64,000 nucleotides of DNA, taken from assembly GCF_001425865.1 (NCBI RefSeq), contig NZ_LMDS01000007.1, positions 125,156 to 189,155 on the forward strand. Reading direction: 5' to 3'. The translations under genes and the position numbers were made by a program. Positions 9,172 to 22,610 of this stretch are shown piece after piece. Origin of the DNA: Rhizobacter sp. Root404. Its GTDB lineage: Bacteria > Pseudomonadota > Gammaproteobacteria > Burkholderiales > Burkholderiaceae_C. Below the pieces are notes generated by a model. It was not told the DNA's origin and did no database searches. It was given only the letters and a program-made list of their open reading frames with translations. Within the stretch, counting starts at the first letter, position 1. Each line of letters begins with the position of its first letter.

Positions 9172-9882
9172 TCAGGCGTCGGTGCTGCTGTCGCGCTCCG
9201 CCATTTCGGTCTCGATCTGGCGGAATAGGTCCGGCAGCGTCTTGCCCGGCTCGTCGCGGAAGGCCCTGTCGAGCACCTGCAGCCCGACGATGCGATCGAC
9301 CCGGAAATTGCGAAAGCCGGCGCGCGCCTCGCACCAGCCGGCCAGCGTCCAGACCGCGCCCCAGTAGAAGCAGCCGAGCGGGCGCACGTCACGTTCGCTG
9401 CGCTGCGACTTCAGGTCCTCGTACGCCAGCCGCACCACACGGCGCCCTTCCGCGGCCAGGCGCAGCGTCTCGAGGTGACCGCGGGTCGAAGCGTCGGGCC
9501 CGGTGGGCGGGGCGTACACCGCCAGGCTTTCCGCCGCGGCCCGCGCCGCCGGCGGCAATACCGCGAGGATCTTCGACAGCGCCACCTCGGCATGCCGACC
9601 GAGCGCGACATCGAGCCGCGACTGCGCGACGCGCACCGAGGCCACCAGGGCCTGCGCTTCTTCGTTCGTGAACATCATCGGCGGCAGGTCGAACCCTGCG
9701 TGCATGCGGTAACCGACGCCGGCCTCCCCTTCGATCGGAACGCCCTGCGTCATCAGGTCGGCGACGTCGCGATAGACCGTGCGCTCCGACACCTCGAGCC
9801 GTTCGGCCAGGAACGCGGCCGTGCTCAGGCGCCGGCCGCGGATCAGCTGGACGATCTGGAACAGCCGCTCGGCCCTACGCAT
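9172..9882 (-). CDS. YafY-type HTH/WYL-domain transcriptional regulator
   Basis: A 236-residue regulator with an N-terminal HTH_11 winged helix (residues 1-55: MRRAERLFQIVQLIRGRRLS, SERTVYRDVADL) and a C-terminal WYL domain (about 130-215: VRLAYEDLKSQRSERDVRPL, FRNFRVDRI). WYL regulators sense ligands, often nucleotide-like, and frequently control DNA-damage or stress genes. Its ATG overlaps the stop of the upstream EVE-domain gene by 8 bases (ATGCGTAG), so the two are translationally coupled and probably form one two-gene operon. Confidence 0.92.
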   Translation of the reverse strand: MRRAERLFQIVQLIRGRRLSTAAFLAERLEVSERTVYRDVADLMTQGVPIEGEAGVGYRMHAGFDLPPMMFTNEEAQALVASVRVAQSRLDVALGRHAEVALSKILAVLPPAARAAAESLAVYAPPTGPDASTRGHLETLRLAAEGRRVVRLAYEDLKSQRSERDVRPLGCFYWGAVWTLAGWCEARAGFRNFRVDRIVGLQVLDRAFRDEPGKTLPDLFRQIETEMAERDSSTDA

Positions 9883-10306
9883 CGACGGGCACGTTCGCGC
9901 GCATCGCCGCCGCGATCACGTCCATGTCGTCGGCCGACACCTTCAGCAGCCCGAAGCGGAACGCGTAGCCCCAGTTCGTCTTGCCGTCGATGAAGGCGAG
10001 CGACTCCAACAACGGGCGGATCGGCGCTTCCTGCGCGTCGAACCAATCGACGTCACGGCGGAACGGCTGGAAGCCGCCGCCCATGTCGCCCTGGTACACG
10101 CGCTCGTCGCGCACCGTGCCGACCGCGGTGAAGGCCTGGCAGAAGTCCTTGCCGCCGAACACCCGCACCGGAGAGTAGTAGGCGACGCGGTCGCCGGCGT
10201 GCAGGCGCTTCAGCGGCGCGCCCTTGCCGTGTCCGACCTGCATGAAGCCGAGACGGCGCCCGATCTCGACATGCTCGGCACTGGCGACAGCGATCCAGTC
10301 GGCCAT
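9875..10306 (-). CDS. EVE-domain protein
   Basis: A 143-residue single-domain protein. MADWIAVASAEHVEIGRRLG, LKRLHAGDRVAYYSP, FTAVGTV and NWGYAFRFGLLKV match the EVE (DUF55) fold of the PUA-like superfamily, whose members bind modified bases such as methylcytosine or RNA modifications. The start is set by GAGGAG 6 bases upstream. It is coupled by an 8-base overlap to the WYL regulator. EVE proteins are common in defence and stress contexts, but no nuclease partner is present here. Confidence 0.85.
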   Translation of the reverse strand: MADWIAVASAEHVEIGRRLGFMQVGHGKGAPLKRLHAGDRVAYYSPVRVFGGKDFCQAFTAVGTVRDERVYQGDMGGGFQPFRRDVDWFDAQEAPIRPLLESLAFIDGKTNWGYAFRFGLLKVSADDMDVIAAAMRANVPVDA

Positions 10307-10348
10307 GGTGACTCCTCGTGGTTGAAAGGAGTGGATGCTGCGTTGCGG

Positions 10349-10372
10349 CTCCTGACAACGTCGTGTCAGGAG
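10349..10372. other. 9-bp inverted repeat between glpK and the EVE gene
   Basis: CTCCTGACA and TGTCAGGAG are perfect arms separated by a 6-base loop. It begins 6 bases beyond the glpK stop on that gene's downstream side and 43 bases upstream of the EVE ATG. There is no T-run on either side, so it is either an mRNA 3' hairpin or a protein-binding palindrome for the EVE/WYL operon. Confidence 0.5.
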
Positions 10373-10377
10373 GCTGC

Positions 10378-11876
<1,499 letters not shown>

Positions 11877-11880
<4 letters not shown>

Positions 11881-12653
11881 GGAGCGTCCTCGGTGCAGGT
11901 CACGCAGTTCACGCCGGCCTGCGCCAGCAGCGCCGGAAACGGCGCGGGTGGCGCCGCGTCGGTGAACAGCATATCGACTTGGTCGAAGCGCGCCAGCTCG
12001 ACCATCGCCGGCCGGTTGAATTTGCTGTGGTCGGCCGCGACCCAGACCTCGCGCGAATGCTCGAGGATCGCGCGCGCCACCTTCACCTCGCGGTAGTCGT
12101 AGTCGCGCAGGGTGCCGTCGGCCTCGATGCCCGAGATGCCGATCAGCGCGATGTCGACCTTGAACTGCTTGATGAAATCCACTGTGACCTCGCCGACGAT
12201 GCCGCGGTCGCGGGAGCGCACGATGCCGCCGGCGACGATGACCTCGCAGTCCGGGTTGCCCGACAGGATCGCCGCAACGTTCAGGTTGTTCGTGATCACG
12301 CGCAGTCCCTTGTGATGCAGCAGCTCGCGCGCGATCGCCTCCGTGGTGGTGCCGATGTTGATGATCAGCGAGCAGCCCGCCGGCACCGCCGCGGCCACCG
12401 CGCGCGCGATGCACTGCTTGGCGCGCTCGTTCAGCAGCTGGCGCTGCAGGTATTCGATGTTCTCGGTGGTCGAACTCGGCACGCGCACGCCGCCGTGGAA
12501 GCGCGCGAGCAGCCCGTCGTCGGACAACAGCTTCACGTCCCGCCGCACGGTCTGCAGCGTCACCGCCAGGCGCTCGGCCAGCGCCTCCACCGACATCGAG
12601 CCGCGCGCGCGCACCTCGTCGAGCAACTGGGCCTGGCGGGGATTGGGCGTCAT
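11877..12653 (-). CDS. glpR: DeoR-family repressor of the glycerol regulon
   Basis: A 258-residue DeoR-type repressor: N-terminal winged HTH (residues 6-58, with SVEALAERLAVTLQTVRRDV and LARFHGGVRV) and a C-terminal sugar-phosphate sensor domain (IINIGTTTEAIARELL, GIVGEVTVDFIKQFKVDIAL). GlpR proteins bind operators until sn-glycerol 3-phosphate releases them. The start at 12653 is the ATG that gives the standard GlpR N-terminus; the Shine-Dalgarno sequence is weak. It lies directly upstream of glpK and divergent from glpD, with the putative operators in the shared 162-base gap. Confidence 0.95.
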
Positions 12654-12749
12654 GGCCGCAGCGTAGCCAAGCCATTTTGTTACGTCATCGCGGTTTGCTC
12701 GCTTGCGCAAGGTGGTTTGATTTGCTAAAAATGGAACACAGAAAAACAT

Positions 12750-12800
12750 AAACGAACTCAAACGAACCCCAATACCGCCTTTTGGCGGTTCGTTCGAAGA
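12750..12800. promoter_or_regulatory. Candidate GlpR operators in the glpR-glpD gap
   Basis: AAACGAAC occurs twice as a direct repeat exactly 10 bases apart (12750-12757 and 12760-12767), and its reverse complement GTTCGTT occurs at 12788-12794. The half site matches the TTCG/CGAA core of known GlpR operators. Between them ACCGCC-TTTT-GGCGGT can form a small hairpin in the glpD leader. The block overlaps the presumed glpD transcription start region, a position suited to repression. Confidence 0.65.
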
Positions 12801-12815
12801 CCACCGAGGAGACCC

Positions 12816-14447
12816 GTGACCATCGACCGCCCCTCCGGCGCGCCCCCAGGCTGGCCCGATCCTGCCCGTTCCAAGCTGCATGACGCGGTCGACGTGCTGG
12901 TGGTCGGCGGCGGCATCAACGGGGCCGGCATCGCCCGCGACCTGGCGGGTCGCGGGCAGCATGTGTTGCTGTGCGAGGCGGACGACCTGGCCCAGCACAC
13001 CTCGTCGTCGTCGACCAAGATGATCCACGGCGGCATCCGCTACCTGGAGTACTACGAGTTCGCGCTGGTGCGCAAGGCGCTGGCCGAGCGCGAGGTGCTG
13101 CTGAAGAGCGCGCCGCACATCATCCGGCCGCTTCGGCTGGTGATGCCGCACGACCCGCTGGTCAACCCGCTGCGGCCGGTCTGGATGATCCGGCTCGGCC
13201 TGTTCCTGTACGACCACCTCGCCCGGCGCGAGGTGCTGCCGGCCTCGACGACGATCGACCTGCGCCGCGGCCCGATCGGCGAGCCGCTGAAGCCCAAGTT
13301 CAGCAAGGGCTTCGTCTATTCCGACGGCTGGGTCGACGACGCGCGTCTGGTCGTGCTCAACGCCGTCGATGCGGCCGCGCGCGGCGCCGAGGTGCTGACC
13401 CGCTGGCGTTGCACGGACGCCCAGCGCACCGCGGGCGGCTGGCGCGCGACGCTGCAGTCCAGCGACGGCCGCGAGCGCAGCATCAACGCGCGCGCGCTGG
13501 TCAACGCTGCCGGCCCGTGGGCGGCGCAGTTTCTGCGCGAGCATGCCCACGTCAGCGATTCGAAGTCGCTGCGGCTGGTCAAGGGCAGCCACATCGTCGT
13601 CAGGAAGCTGTTCGACCACGACCACGCCTACGTGCTGCAGAGCCCGGACCGGCGGATCATCTTCGTGATTCCGTACGAGCGCGACTTCACGTTGATCGGC
13701 ACCACCGATGTCGAGCACCACGGCCCGGTCGGCACGGCGCGCATCGACGAGACCGAGACCGCCTACCTGTGCGAGCAGGCGAGCGGCTACCTCAAGCAGA
13801 CCATCACGCCCGCCGACGTGGTCTGGAGCTACGCCGGCGTGCGCCCGCTGCTCGAGGACGAAGCCGCCGATGCGTCGGCCGTGACGCGCGACTACCAGCT
13901 CGAACTGGAGACCTCGGCCGCGCCGCTGCTGACCGTGTGGGGCGGCAAGATGACGACCTTCCGCAAGCTGGCCGAGGAGGCGGGCGACCTGCTCGCCGCG
14001 CCGCTCGGCACGACCCGCGGCGCCTGGACCCGCGGCGCGCTGCTGCCCGGCGGCGACCTGAGCGCCTGGATCGGTCCCGCCCAGCGACCGGACACCGACA
14101 TCGCGCGCTTTGCGCACGCGCTCGCCACGCGCCACCCGGAGCTCTCGGTGGCGTTGGCGGACCGGCTTGCGCACGCCTACGGATCGCGCGTCGAGCTGCT
14201 GCTGCAGGGCGGCCTGGGCGCCGAAGTCGCACCCGATCTGTTCGAGGCCGAATTGAACTACCTGCATGCGCACGAATGGGCCCGCAGCGCCGACGACGTG
14301 CTATGGCGCCGCAGCAAGCTCGGCCTGCACCTGACCCCCGCGCAGCGCGGCGACGTGGCCGACTGGTGCGCCGCGCACTGGCCCGACGCGATCGCACCTG
14401 CGGCCCCGACCGCTTCCCGCCCGACCCCGGAGACCGCATGGAACTGA
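12816..14447 (+). CDS. glpD: Aerobic glycerol-3-phosphate dehydrogenase
   Basis: A 543-residue FAD enzyme that oxidises sn-glycerol 3-phosphate to dihydroxyacetone phosphate at the inner membrane and passes electrons to quinone. The Rossmann FAD motif VVGGGINGAGIARDLAGRG (29-47) is followed by SSSSTKMIHGGIRYLE, LVNAAGPWA and YAGVRPLLED, all standard GlpD blocks. It starts with GTG, supported by GAGGAG 5 bases upstream; no ATG fits better. Its last 10 bases overlap the start of glpS, making it the first gene of the glpD-glpSTPQUV operon and placing catabolism and uptake under one promoter. Confidence 0.96.
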   Translation: MTIDRPSGAPPGWPDPARSKLHDAVDVLVVGGGINGAGIARDLAGRGQHVLLCEADDLAQHTSSSSTKMIHGGIRYLEYYEFALVRKALAEREVLLKSAPHIIRPLRLVMPHDPLVNPLRPVWMIRLGLFLYDHLARREVLPASTTIDLRRGPIGEPLKPKFSKGFVYSDGWVDDARLVVLNAVDAAARGAEVLTRWRCTDAQRTAGGWRATLQSSDGRERSINARALVNAAGPWAAQFLREHAHVSDSKSLRLVKGSHIVVRKLFDHDHAYVLQSPDRRIIFVIPYERDFTLIGTTDVEHHGPVGTARIDETETAYLCEQASGYLKQTITPADVVWSYAGVRPLLEDEAADASAVTRDYQLELETSAAPLLTVWGGKMTTFRKLAEEAGDLLAAPLGTTRGAWTRGALLPGGDLSAWIGPAQRPDTDIARFAHALATRHPELSVALADRLAHAYGSRVELLLQGGLGAEVAPDLFEAELNYLHAHEWARSADDVLWRRSKLGLHLTPAQRGDVADWCAAHWPDAIAPAAPTASRPTPETAWN

Positions 14448-15502
14448 AGCTCGAACGCGTCGAGCAAAAGGTGGGCGCCAGCACCTGGCTGTACCCGCTC
14501 GACCTGACCCTCGTGCCGCGCGCGGTCACCGTGCTGCTCGGCGCGACCCAGGCCGGCAAGACCACGCTGATGCGCGTGATGGCCGGGCTCGACGCGCCGT
14601 CGAAGGGCCGCGTGCTCGCGGACGGCGTCGACGTGACCGGCCAGCCGGTGCGCCAGCGCAATGTCGCGATGGTCTATCAGCAGTTCATCAACTACCCGTC
14701 GCTGACGGTGGCGGACAACATCGCCTCGCCGCTGAAGCTGCGCAAGGAAGCGAACATCGACGCACGCGTCGCGGAGCTCGCCGCCAAGCTGCACATCGAG
14801 CCGTTCCTGCAGCGCCTGCCGGCCGAACTGTCCGGCGGCCAGCAGCAGCGTGTCGCGCTCGCCCGCGCGCTGGCCAAGAACGCACCGCTGATGCTGCTCG
14901 ACGAGCCGCTCGTGAACCTGGACTACAAGTTGCGCGAGGAACTGCGCGACGAGTTGTCGCAGTTGTTCGCGACCGGCCAGTCGACCGTCGTCTACGCCAC
15001 CACCGAGCCGACCGAGGCGCTGCTGCTCGGCGGCTACACCGCCGTGCTCGACGCCGGCGAGCTGCTGCAGTACGGGCCGACCGCCGAAGTCTTCCACCAC
15101 CCGAAGTCGATCCGCGTGGCGCGCGCCTTCAGCGACCCGCCGATGAACCTGATCCAGGGAACCGCCAACGCCGACGGCGTCGCGTTGCCCGGCGGCGTGC
15201 AGCTCGCGCGTTCGCTGCCGGCCGGCGCGGCGGCGGCGCTGACCGTCGGCGTGCGCGCCGCCGCGTTGCGGGTGCACGGCCGCGACGGCGACATCGCGCT
15301 GCCGGGAAAGGTCGAGCTCGCCGAGATCTCGGGCAGCGACACCTTCGTGCACGTGGCCACGCCGGTCGGCGAACTCGTCGCGCAACTGACCGGCGTGCAC
15401 CAGTTCGAACTCGGCGCGCAGGTCACGCTGTACCTGGCCCCGGCGCAGGCCTATGTGTTCGGCGCCGACGGCCACCTGCTCGTCGCACCCCAGGGGATCT
15501 GA
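14438..15502 (+). CDS. glpS: Glycerol ABC transporter ATP-binding protein GlpS
   Basis: A 354-residue importer ATPase with a C-terminal TOBE-like region (from about 230). Walker A GATQAGKTT (35-43), Q-loop VYQQF, canonical signature LSGGQQQR (130-137) and Walker B with catalytic Glu, MLLDEP (151-156), are present. The H-loop is altered: VVYATTEPTEA puts Thr188 where histidine is expected. Together with the altered signature of its partner GlpT this predicts one catalytic and one degenerate ATP site. Start: ATG overlapping the glpD stop by 10 bases. Assignment to the GlpSTPQUV glycerol system rests on similarity of composition and on glpD, glpK and glpR around it. Confidence 0.92.
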   Translation: MELKLERVEQKVGASTWLYPLDLTLVPRAVTVLLGATQAGKTTLMRVMAGLDAPSKGRVLADGVDVTGQPVRQRNVAMVYQQFINYPSLTVADNIASPLKLRKEANIDARVAELAAKLHIEPFLQRLPAELSGGQQQRVALARALAKNAPLMLLDEPLVNLDYKLREELRDELSQLFATGQSTVVYATTEPTEALLLGGYTAVLDAGELLQYGPTAEVFHHPKSIRVARAFSDPPMNLIQGTANADGVALPGGVQLARSLPAGAAAALTVGVRAAALRVHGRDGDIALPGKVELAEISGSDTFVHVATPVGELVAQLTGVHQFELGAQVTLYLAPAQAYVFGADGHLLVAPQGI

Positions 15503-15504
15503 CG

Positions 15505-17406
<1,902 letters not shown>

Positions 17407-17414
<8 letters not shown>

Positions 17415-18219
17415 CACGAGGTTCAAGAAGCGCACGCTGTTCCTGTTCGCGTACCTGGTGTTCGCGGTGCTGCCGGTTTACTGGATGATCAACATGTCGT
17501 TCAAGACGAACGACGAGATCCTCAGCGTCTTCTCGATCTGGCCGCGCGCGTTCACCTGGGACAACTACAAGGTCATCTTCACCGACGCCTCGTGGTATTC
17601 GGGCTACATCAACTCGATCATCTACGTCGCGATCAACACGGTGATCTCGCTGACCGTCGCCCTGCCCGCGGCCTACGCGTTCTCGCGCTACTCGTTCATC
17701 GGCGACAAGCACGTGTTCTTCTGGCTGCTGACCAACCGGATGACGCCGCCGGCCGTGTTCCTGCTGCCGTTCTTCCAGCTCTACACCACGCTCGGGATGA
17801 TGGACACGCACATCGCGGTGGCGCTGGCGCACCTGCTGTTCAACGTGCCGCTGGCGGTGTGGATTCTCGAAGGCTTCATGAGCGGCATCCCGCGCGAGAT
17901 CGACGAGACCGCCTACATCGACGGCTACTCGTTCCCGCGCTTCTTCCTGACGATCTTCATCCCGCTGATCAAGGCCGGCGTCGGCGTGGCGGCATTCTTC
18001 TGCTTCATGTTCAGCTGGGTCGAGCTGCTGATGGCGCGCACGCTGACCAGCGTCAACGCCAAGCCGATCGTCGCGGTGATGACGCGCACGGTCAGCGCCT
18101 CGGGCATGGACTGGGGCGTGCTGGCCGCGGCCGGCGTGCTGACGATCGTGCCGGGCGCGATCGTGATCTGGTTTGTTCGCCACTACATCGCAAAAGGCTT
18201 TGCGATGGGTCGCGTCTGA
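17407..18219 (+). CDS. glpQ: Glycerol ABC transporter permease GlpQ (ABC-type)
   Basis: A 270-residue MalG-type permease and partner of GlpP, unrelated to the phosphodiesterase also called GlpQ. Six membrane segments are predicted, beginning at about residues 10-32 (LFLFAYLVFAVLPVYWMI). The EAA loop is EIDETAYIDGYSFPRFFLTI. The family-typical MSFKTNDEI follows the first segment. Eight bases of overlap with glpP, and 12 bases to the next gene. Confidence 0.94.
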
Positions 18220-18231
18220 GGAGGCACCGAG

Positions 18232-18540
18232 ATGTTCGAGTGGATGGCCTGGACCACACCCGTTGCGGTGTTCTTCTGCAGCATCGTGCTGATGCTGATC
18301 GGCATGACGGTGTGGGAGCTCAAGTCGCCGACGGTCGAGCGCAAGGGCTGGCTGCCGATCACGACGACCCGCGGCGACCGCCTGTTCATCGGGCTGCTCA
18401 CCGCCGCGTGGGTCAACCTCGCGTTCGTCGCGGTCAGCGAAAAGATGATCGTCTGGCTCGGGCTCGAGAGCGAGCCGTCGATCTGGATCAGCTTCGGCAT
18501 CTCGATGGTGCTGCTCGCGCTGATCATGCGCAAGGGATAG
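18232..18540 (+). CDS. glpU: Small integral membrane protein of the glycerol operon (DUF2160)
   Basis: A 102-residue protein with three predicted membrane segments (about 9-27, 50-68 and 80-98) and a cytoplasmic link ELKSPTVERKGWLP. The sequence matches DUF2160, found almost only inside glycerol ABC transporter operons, where it occupies the GlpU position. Its role is unknown; by context it may assemble with or regulate GlpPQ. A good GAGGCACCGAG stretch precedes the ATG. It sits between the permease genes and the binding protein. Confidence 0.85.
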   Translation: MFEWMAWTTPVAVFFCSIVLMLIGMTVWELKSPTVERKGWLPITTTRGDRLFIGLLTAAWVNLAFVAVSEKMIVWLGLESEPSIWISFGISMVLLALIMRKG

Positions 18541-18626
18541 GCCTTGTTTTCAAAGGCACTCGGTCATCACTTCCCGGCCGATGTGTCACCTCAACCAACG
18601 GGAAGCGACCTTCAGGAGACCTAGAC

Positions 18627-20360
<1,734 letters not shown>

Positions 20361-20375
20361 TCGCTCGGTGATGAT

Positions 20376-20400
20376 CGGGGCCGCGACCCGCGGCCCCGAG
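20376..20400. other. 11-bp GC-rich hairpin after glpV
   Basis: TCGGGGCCGCG and CGCGGCCCCGA are perfect complementary arms around a 3-base loop, starting 15 bases after the glpV stop. There is no T-run directly after it. It probably protects the 3' end of the glp message and stacks in front of the true terminator 5 bases further on. Confidence 0.7.
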
Positions 20401-20405
20401 AACGG

Positions 20406-20442
20406 AAACGCCCTCGACGCGATTCGCGCCGAGGGCGTTTTT
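20406..20442 (+). terminator. Rho-independent terminator of the glpD-glpV operon
   Basis: AAACGCCCTCG and CGAGGGCGTTT form a perfect 11-bp stem; the 13-base loop contains a further CGCG-ATT-CGCG hairpin. Five T residues complete the tail on the plus strand. The convergent TetR gene ends 21 bases beyond it, so the same stem may also stop leftward transcription. Confidence 0.9.
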
Positions 20443-20462
20443 CTTCGGTTGCCGCTCGCGCG

Positions 20463-21143
20463 TCAGGCCGAGGCCTTGACCCGCTTGCGCGCCGTCGTCG
20501 GCGGCGACGCCGGCCACGAGCGCATCGCCATCTCGACGCTGCCCAGCAAGCTCTCGCGGCTCGCGCCGTCCTTGGCCTGCATGGACATGCCCTGGTAGAC
20601 GGTCGCGTAGAAGCTCGCGAGTGCGCCAGCATCGGTGTTCGCCGGCAGTTCCCCTTCGTCGATGCCGCGCTGGATCCGCGCCTGCATTGCTGCGACGCCG
20701 AGCGCCCTGCGCTTCACCAGCGCCTTCTGGATGTGCTCGGCGGCGACCGAGCAATTGGTCGTGGCCATCACCATCATGCAGCCGAGCGGGTGGCAGTCCT
20801 GCGTGAGTTCGGCGGCCGCCTCTTCCAGCAGCCGCTGGACCGCGCGGCGCGCGGTCGGCTCCTCGTCGAGCGCGCGCTGGCCGAAGCCGCCGGGGCCGTT
20901 GCCGTAGCGCTCGATCGCCTCCATGAACAGGTGCGCCTTGTCGCCGAACGCGGTGTACAGGCTGGGCGGCGTGATGCCCATCGCGGCGGTCAGGTCACTG
21001 ATCGACGCCGCCTCGTAGCCGTGTTCCCAGAACACGTGCATCGCCTTGTCGAGCGCGGTGTCGCGATCGAACGACAGCGGTCGGCCGCGCGGTTTGGCGG
21101 GGGCTGCCGCGTAGCCCGCCGTTGTCTCTGGAGTCTTTTTCAT
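20463..21143 (-). CDS. TetR-family repressor of the adjacent RND efflux operon
   Basis: A 226-residue TetR regulator. The helix-turn-helix spans about residues 24-70 (FDRDTALDKAMHVFWEHGYE, ASISDLTAAMGITPPSLYTA FG in the recognition region), followed by an all-helical ligand pocket containing an unusual CHPLGCMMVMATTNC stretch with three cysteines. It is transcribed divergently from the efflux operon, the classic arrangement for local autorepression. Inverted repeats in the 226-base gap are candidate operators. The inducer is unknown; the cysteine cluster would be compatible with sensing oxidants or metals, which is speculative. Confidence 0.92.
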   Translation of the reverse strand: MKKTPETTAGYAAAPAKPRGRPLSFDRDTALDKAMHVFWEHGYEAASISDLTAAMGITPPSLYTAFGDKAHLFMEAIERYGNGPGGFGQRALDEEPTARRAVQRLLEEAAAELTQDCHPLGCMMVMATTNCSVAAEHIQKALVKRRALGVAAMQARIQRGIDEGELPANTDAGALASFYATVYQGMSMQAKDGASRESLLGSVEMAMRSWPASPPTTARKRVKASA

Positions 21144-21150
21144 AACGATC

Positions 21151-21219
21151 GCTAAGAAATAGCTTGACGCGCCCTTGTGCGATGGCTACATTGTGCCACA
21201 TGCCGTAGCGTTCACTACG
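21151..21219 (+). promoter_or_regulatory. Promoter and TetR-operator candidates of the RND operon
   Basis: TTGACG (21164-21169), a 17-base spacer and TACATT (21187-21192) form a near-consensus sigma-70 promoter with a start near 21199. GCTA-N5-TAGC (21151-21163) abuts the -35 and CGTAG-N6-CTACG (21204-21219) lies just downstream of the start, both well placed for TetR repression. The untranslated leader is then about 170 bases. Confidence 0.72.
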
Positions 21220-21369
21220 AAATATTCGACCCCGGCCCCAGGCCTCCAGTTCCCCACGACCAGCACCGCCGAAACGCGTTTCGGCGAGTCGGGGCGAAGC
21301 CTTGCCGGGTCTCGGACGAACGTGGGACCGCCCATCGGAAAAGCAATCGGAACATCGAGGGAAATCATC

Positions 21370-22596
21370 ATGTCGAACGACAAGCACACCACCCCGCCGA
21401 CCCGCCGCAGCCTCTGGGTCGCCGGGACCGCGCTGACGGCGCTCACCGCCATCGCCACCGCCGTCTTCAGCCTGCGCACGACGAGCGCCGAGGCCTCGCC
21501 GGCAACGGCGGCGCCGGTCATCGCGGTCTCGGTCGCCACCGTCGTGAAGAGCGACGTCGCGACCTGGGACGAGTTCTCAGGCCGGCTCGAGGCGGTCGAG
21601 CGGGTCGACATCCGCTCGCGCGTCGCCGGCACCGTGCAGGCGGTGCACTTTCGCGAAGGCGCGCTGGTCCGCAAGGGCGACCTGTTGCTGACGATCGACC
21701 CGGCCCCGTACGCCGCGGAGGTCGAGCGCGCCGAGGCGCAGGTCGCGGCCGCGCAGGCCCGGCAGTCGTACACCAAGAGCGAGTACGAGCGAGCGCAGCG
21801 CCTGCTCGACGAGCGCGCGATCGCCCAGCGCGAGGCCGACGAGCGCATCAACGCGCAACGCGAGGCCGACGCCAACCTGCGCGCCGCGCAGGCCGCGTTG
21901 CAGAGCGCGCGCCTGAGCCTGGGCTACACGCAGGTGCGCGCGCCGGTCGCGGGCCGGGTGGGCCGACTGGAGATCACGGTCGGCAACCTGGTCGCCGCCG
22001 GGCCCGGTGCGCCGGTGCTGACGACGCTGGTGTCGGTCAGCCCGATCTACGCCAGCTTCGACGCCGACGAGCAGATCGTCGCCCGCGCATTGAAGGACTT
22101 GCCGCCGGGCTCCAGCGCCCGCGCGCAGCTCGAGAAGATCCCGGTGCAGATGGGCACCGCGGGCACTGCCGACACCCCGTACAGCGGCCAGCTGCAGCTC
22201 GTCGACAACCAGGTCGACGCGAAGAGCGGCACGGTGCGGGTGCGCGCGGTGTTCGACAACGCCGACGGCCGCCTGATGCCGGGCCAGTTCGCGAAGCTGC
22301 GGATGGGCCAGGTCAAGCGCACCGAAGCACTGCTGGTCAACGAGCGCGCGGTCGGCACCGACCAGAACAAGAAGTACGTGATGGTGGTGGGCAACGACAA
22401 CAAGGCGGCGTACCGCGAAGTCACGCTCGGCTCGCACGTCGACGGCCTGCGCATCGTGACCTCCGGCCTGCAGCCGCAGGAGCGGGTGATCGTCAACGGG
22501 CTGCAGCGGGTGCGGCCGGGAGCGCTGGTCGCGCCGCAGGCGGTCGAGATGCAGACCCGGGCCGACGCGCCGCGCGAAGCCGCTCCGCGTTCATAA
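21370..22596 (+). CDS. RND efflux periplasmic adaptor (membrane fusion protein)
   Basis: A 408-residue AcrA/MexE-type adaptor linking the inner-membrane pump to the outer-membrane channel. An N-terminal membrane anchor (about 13-36) lacks a lipobox. The lipoyl half-motifs VDIRSRVAGTVQAVHF and GYTQVRAPVAGRVGRLEI flank a helical hairpin (about 115-175, with AQAALQSARLSL). The start is the ATG that yields MSNDKHTT, with GAGGGA 7 bases upstream; the frame is open further 5' but overlaps the promoter. It is 14 bases from the pump gene. Confidence 0.94.
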   Translation: MSNDKHTTPPTRRSLWVAGTALTALTAIATAVFSLRTTSAEASPATAAPVIAVSVATVVKSDVATWDEFSGRLEAVERVDIRSRVAGTVQAVHFREGALVRKGDLLLTIDPAPYAAEVERAEAQVAAAQARQSYTKSEYERAQRLLDERAIAQREADERINAQREADANLRAAQAALQSARLSLGYTQVRAPVAGRVGRLEITVGNLVAAGPGAPVLTTLVSVSPIYASFDADEQIVARALKDLPPGSSARAQLEKIPVQMGTAGTADTPYSGQLQLVDNQVDAKSGTVRVRAVFDNADGRLMPGQFAKLRMGQVKRTEALLVNERAVGTDQNKKYVMVVGNDNKAAYREVTLGSHVDGLRIVTSGLQPQERVIVNGLQRVRPGALVAPQAVEMQTRADAPREAAPRS

Positions 22597-22610
22597 GAAC
22601 AAGGCTCGCC

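Noticed and set aside
10349..10372. The 9-bp hairpin as a glpK terminator
   Set aside because: No T-run follows the stem on either strand, so it was recorded as an inverted repeat only.
18541..18557. GCCTT-N7-AAGGC after glpU as an attenuator
   Set aside because: Only a 5-bp stem and no T-run; too weak to support partial termination in the glp operon.
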